The notes beneath the pieces are model-generated. The model was given only the letters and a program-made list of their open reading frames with translations. It did not search any database and was not told the origin of the DNA. The position numbers and the translations under genes were made by a program. From positions 434,001-498,000 of the forward strand of contig JAINUG010000087.1 of NCBI GenBank assembly GCA_029706075.1: a stretch of 64,000 nt of DNA, written 5' to 3'. Of this stretch, positions 61,201 through 64,000 are shown piece by piece (the stretch's first letter is position 1; each line of letters starts with the position of its first letter). This DNA comes from Aldrovandia affinis (lineage: Eukaryota > Chordata > Actinopteri > Notacanthiformes > Halosauridae).

Positions 61201-63319
61201 CCGATAGTAAATATGAGCATTGGGAACGTAGGCAATATCTTCCTACCTAAGGTGGTCCCATGAGAAAATAAAACCAATAGAGAGCACACGGTTAGACACA
61301 CAAAGCATTTACAAATCTGCCTTTTAAAGGACCCTTGGACACAATGCGCTGCATTTACTCTAAACCCAAAATGCTGAATAACTGTACGGTTAACTGCAGG
61401 TAATGATGGGAGGAAATCGTGTGTCCTTGATACGTGATCATTCCACGTACTGACCTGGGGCAGGTGAGGAGGGGTTTGGACCCCTCCCCAGCATGCTTCT
61501 CATGCAACCCAGCGAACTCATTGGCGTTTCGTGCATGGACGGTTCCAGAAACCATTGCCATTGCCATGATGACATCTTGGTCTGACTCAATCTGGGCATG
61601 AATTAATAGAGTCTATTAAAAATGCAACACAGAGCCATCCAGAGCCTGAGGAAATATGCTTAAAATGGAAAGAGATGGAGCAATGAATTAAAATCCTGTC
61701 TGAAGAAAGAAAGTGCTATTTCCTTCTTTCTTCTTGCTTGTGAAAAATATGAATTCTTACACCGTGAGGCAGACATCATTATTGCATTGCACATATATTT
61801 GATGTTCTTTATTCTATATTCTGTATGTGCATATCATTTCACCATAATATCTCATCTCCAAATACACCTTGCAATTCATATTAGCGGTGTTGTTTTAATA
61901 AGACCATACATGATTCCTTTTTTCATGCTCCAACACAAAATTTGTTGAACTGATTTTATCTTTGTGCAAATAAAAGAAACTTGATGAGGCAAATGTTTGC
62001 CTTCTCCACCACAGCGTTGCAACCAGGCTAGCACAACACAAGCCAAAGCTGGCTGAATTATTATTCCTCCATTGCACTACTCTCAGGCAGAGCTGGAGCA
62101 CATGACAGCAGAGAGGTAATGACGGCATACAGAGGACTCAAGTGCATGGTCTTCGCCCTTGTCACTGATTACTATACCTCGTTGGTTTAAGGGGTGAGCA
62201 GTTAATTGGTTAGAGCAAATACCTGCAGCCACTGTGTCCCGTAGGACTGAGAGTTGACTACGTTGGGAATAAATAAAGAGAATGAAAAATAAACTCGATA
62301 TATATTACATATAATAGCTAACATATTACTTCTATCCACCTCTGATTGTTTGCTGTGATGATAGATGGCAGTGTGCTCCATTCTTCCTTCCCTGTTCACA
62401 TTAAAGACTGCATGTATTGGTAATGACATGTCCATTCAGAAACATCAAATACAATTGAGTGTGGAGCTTTGCTTTGTGTCAGTATGCACACCACCACAGC
62501 TTGCCACTTCAGTGCCACGGTTCACCTGCACAAAAAATCTGGAATCAACCAATGGGCTCAGAGTGCAAGACTGACAAATAAACGCCATCCCTTTGAGCCA
62601 AACTATGCTGCTCAGTGTGAGAAATGAGATGATCACAAACAGAGTCTGGACCACATACAATTCATAGCACAAAATACTGTTGTACTGTGTGATCAGGTGT
62701 GGAGTCAACATTGCACAATGACCAGATGCCTTTGTTTCTCTTGATGTATTAGCGCAGCCCCGCCCCCCTCCACCAAAATCAGAAAATGAACTGCTTTAAT
62801 TGGATTAGTGAATGATTCTGCCTGAAATATGGGTAAAACGTGAACAGAATTTTATCAGGCAAGAATTAAATGGCCCCTCTGGCTGTTCTGTGAAATATCT
62901 TCAGTAGTTTACTTTCTGATCATCATTTAAGAGACAGCCCTTAGCCTAGATCTCACTGGAGCTTGAACATAATTACTTTTATACATAAAAGTTCAAGCTT
63001 TTCTAAAAAGGTACTTACAGTAACTATATGAAACAGAACCCTTGTGACAGGGGACAGTAACAGGCCATATTTGCAAATGGAGAAAAATATTAGCGACTAA
63101 AAATGGATAGTTATAGAATGTTCATGTTGACACATAGCACAAATTAATATATCAATTCAACATACACATTCCATGATTCCACACTGTTTACTGAAAGATT
63201 AGCTGATCACTTCACAAAATCATATACATTTTTCTTTTTGGTGCATTCATTTGTAATTTATTGTATTTACATACAGCTCAGGGGCTGCAGGTTTAGGTAG
63301 ATACATACTCACTCTTACA
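61201..63319. other. Unique sequence, no gene supported
   Basis: The segment at 62760-62990 is complex and AT-balanced, with TTTAATTGGATTAGTGAATG homeodomain-type words, so a conserved non-coding element is possible. No gene recognised. Confidence 0.3.
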
Positions 63320-63324
63320 TCAGA

Positions 63325-63525
63325 AAGTACTTTTTAACAGAGATGTAAAGGCTTGGAACAGCTTGCTGGGTAATGTAGTAGAAGCAGGGATCCTTTGGGT
63401 GTTCAACACCTGGCTTGACACAGTGCTATACACACTCTGGACAGTAGACCAAATAAGTCAACTAGATGGGCTGAATGGCCTGTTCTCATCAGCAAACATC
63501 ACCCTTCTCGTGGTCTTATGTTCTT
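63325..63525 (+). mobile_element. LINE C-terminus/3' end remnant
   Basis: The plus strand reads VKAWNSLLGNVVEAG (LINE-like WNSLP...VVEA block) near 63345-63390 and then GGGCTGAATGGCCTGTTCTC at 63468-63487, a sequence I recall from the 3' ends of a common LINE of basal fishes and amphibians, ending CTTATGTTCTT. It is short and diverged. Confidence 0.5.
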
Positions 63526-64000
63526 CTGCAGGACTCACTCAGGCGATAGCCCATGAAATGGAAATGTGAGAGATCTGGCCATAGCTTTTATAGCTAGCCC
63601 TCAGCACAGAGGGTTTGTTTTTGTTTGGCCCATGGATGGTTCATCCCAGCTAAAGCAGAGCATCAGAGCATCTCAAAACCAAACCTTTTGCGTTGTATCA
63701 AAATGTGTTGCAAGCAGGTAAATCCACCGTTTAATCAATTATACTCCATTTTGTTTGGTTGTCAAAGTGGCATTGTACTGTCCTTTAAGGGCAACTTAAA
63801 AAAAAACTTTCTTCACACACTTCACTTGAACTGTATGCCTACATAATGCTGTGAAAATCATGACAGATCATGAAGAAAAAAAATATCATGACAACAGTCA
63901 TCAGTCATAACCAGTCATGACAGCGTATTACAGCTTATGACCAATGTAACACTATCATAATGTATGCAACAATCATTTTAAATTATTTTAAACCTGTTTG
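63526..64000. other. Unique sequence at window end
   Basis: Short TCATGAC-rich words repeat near 63850-63940; otherwise nothing recognised. Confidence 0.35.

Overview
This window looks like non-coding, repeat-rich DNA from a ray-finned (teleost-type) fish genome. I found no intact host gene, rRNA, functional tRNA or CRISPR array. The organism call rests on the repeats: three tRNA-derived SINE families ending in the fish-typical 3' tail (read as TCTGCTAAATG after a GTAAGTTGCT-like stretch), several decayed Tc1-like DNA transposons of fish type, hAT-type MITEs, L2-, L1/Tx1- and RTE-like LINE remnants, and very long (CA)n and minisatellite arrays. I cannot name the species.

Layout. 1-5 kb: CpG-rich edge, a short tandem array, an inverted SINE, degenerate telomere-like repeats, a compound (CA)n tract, a SINE head, a TIR-flanked Tc1-type MITE and an L2-like LINE C-terminus. 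5-13 kb: a 99-bp foldback, a hAT MITE, SINE remnants and long unique stretches. 13.5-20.2 kb: minisatellites of 19, about 49 and about 52 bp plus (GT)n. 20.4-31.3 kb: four decayed Tc1-like copies from two families, one split by a hAT MITE with perfect inverted repeats and an 8-bp target duplication, plus a 32-bp minisatellite. 32.2-32.8 kb: a G-rich 36-bp minisatellite. 32.8-38.2 kb: mostly unique sequence. 38.3-39.3 kb: a Tc1-like copy carrying a 259-bp inverted duplication differing at one base. 39.3-45.3 kb: mostly unique. 45.3-47.2 kb: SINEs, including one apparently inserted into an inverted copy of the same family, and a 77-unit (CA)n. 51.7-53.4 kb: a nearly end-to-end IS630/Tc1/mariner element with matching inverted termini and TA duplications, itself holding a hAT MITE. 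53.4-55 kb: GT-rich arrays and a tRNA-Glu-like SINE. 59-60.5 kb: a LINE with reverse transcriptase and terminal zinc finger, bordering a 73-unit (CA)n. 60.8-63.6 kb: further LINE 3' remnants.

How parts relate. Nothing acts as an operon or pathway. The elements record successive insertions: hAT MITEs landed in already resident Tc1/mariner copies, and a SINE landed in a SINE. Every transposase or reverse-transcriptase reading frame seen is interrupted, and two have a substituted catalytic acidic residue. The most unusual object is the Tc1 foldback at 38.3-39.0 kb, which would give a long near-perfect double-stranded RNA if transcribed. The unique stretches have the look of conserved non-coding DNA in places, but that is inference only and needs cross-species alignment.
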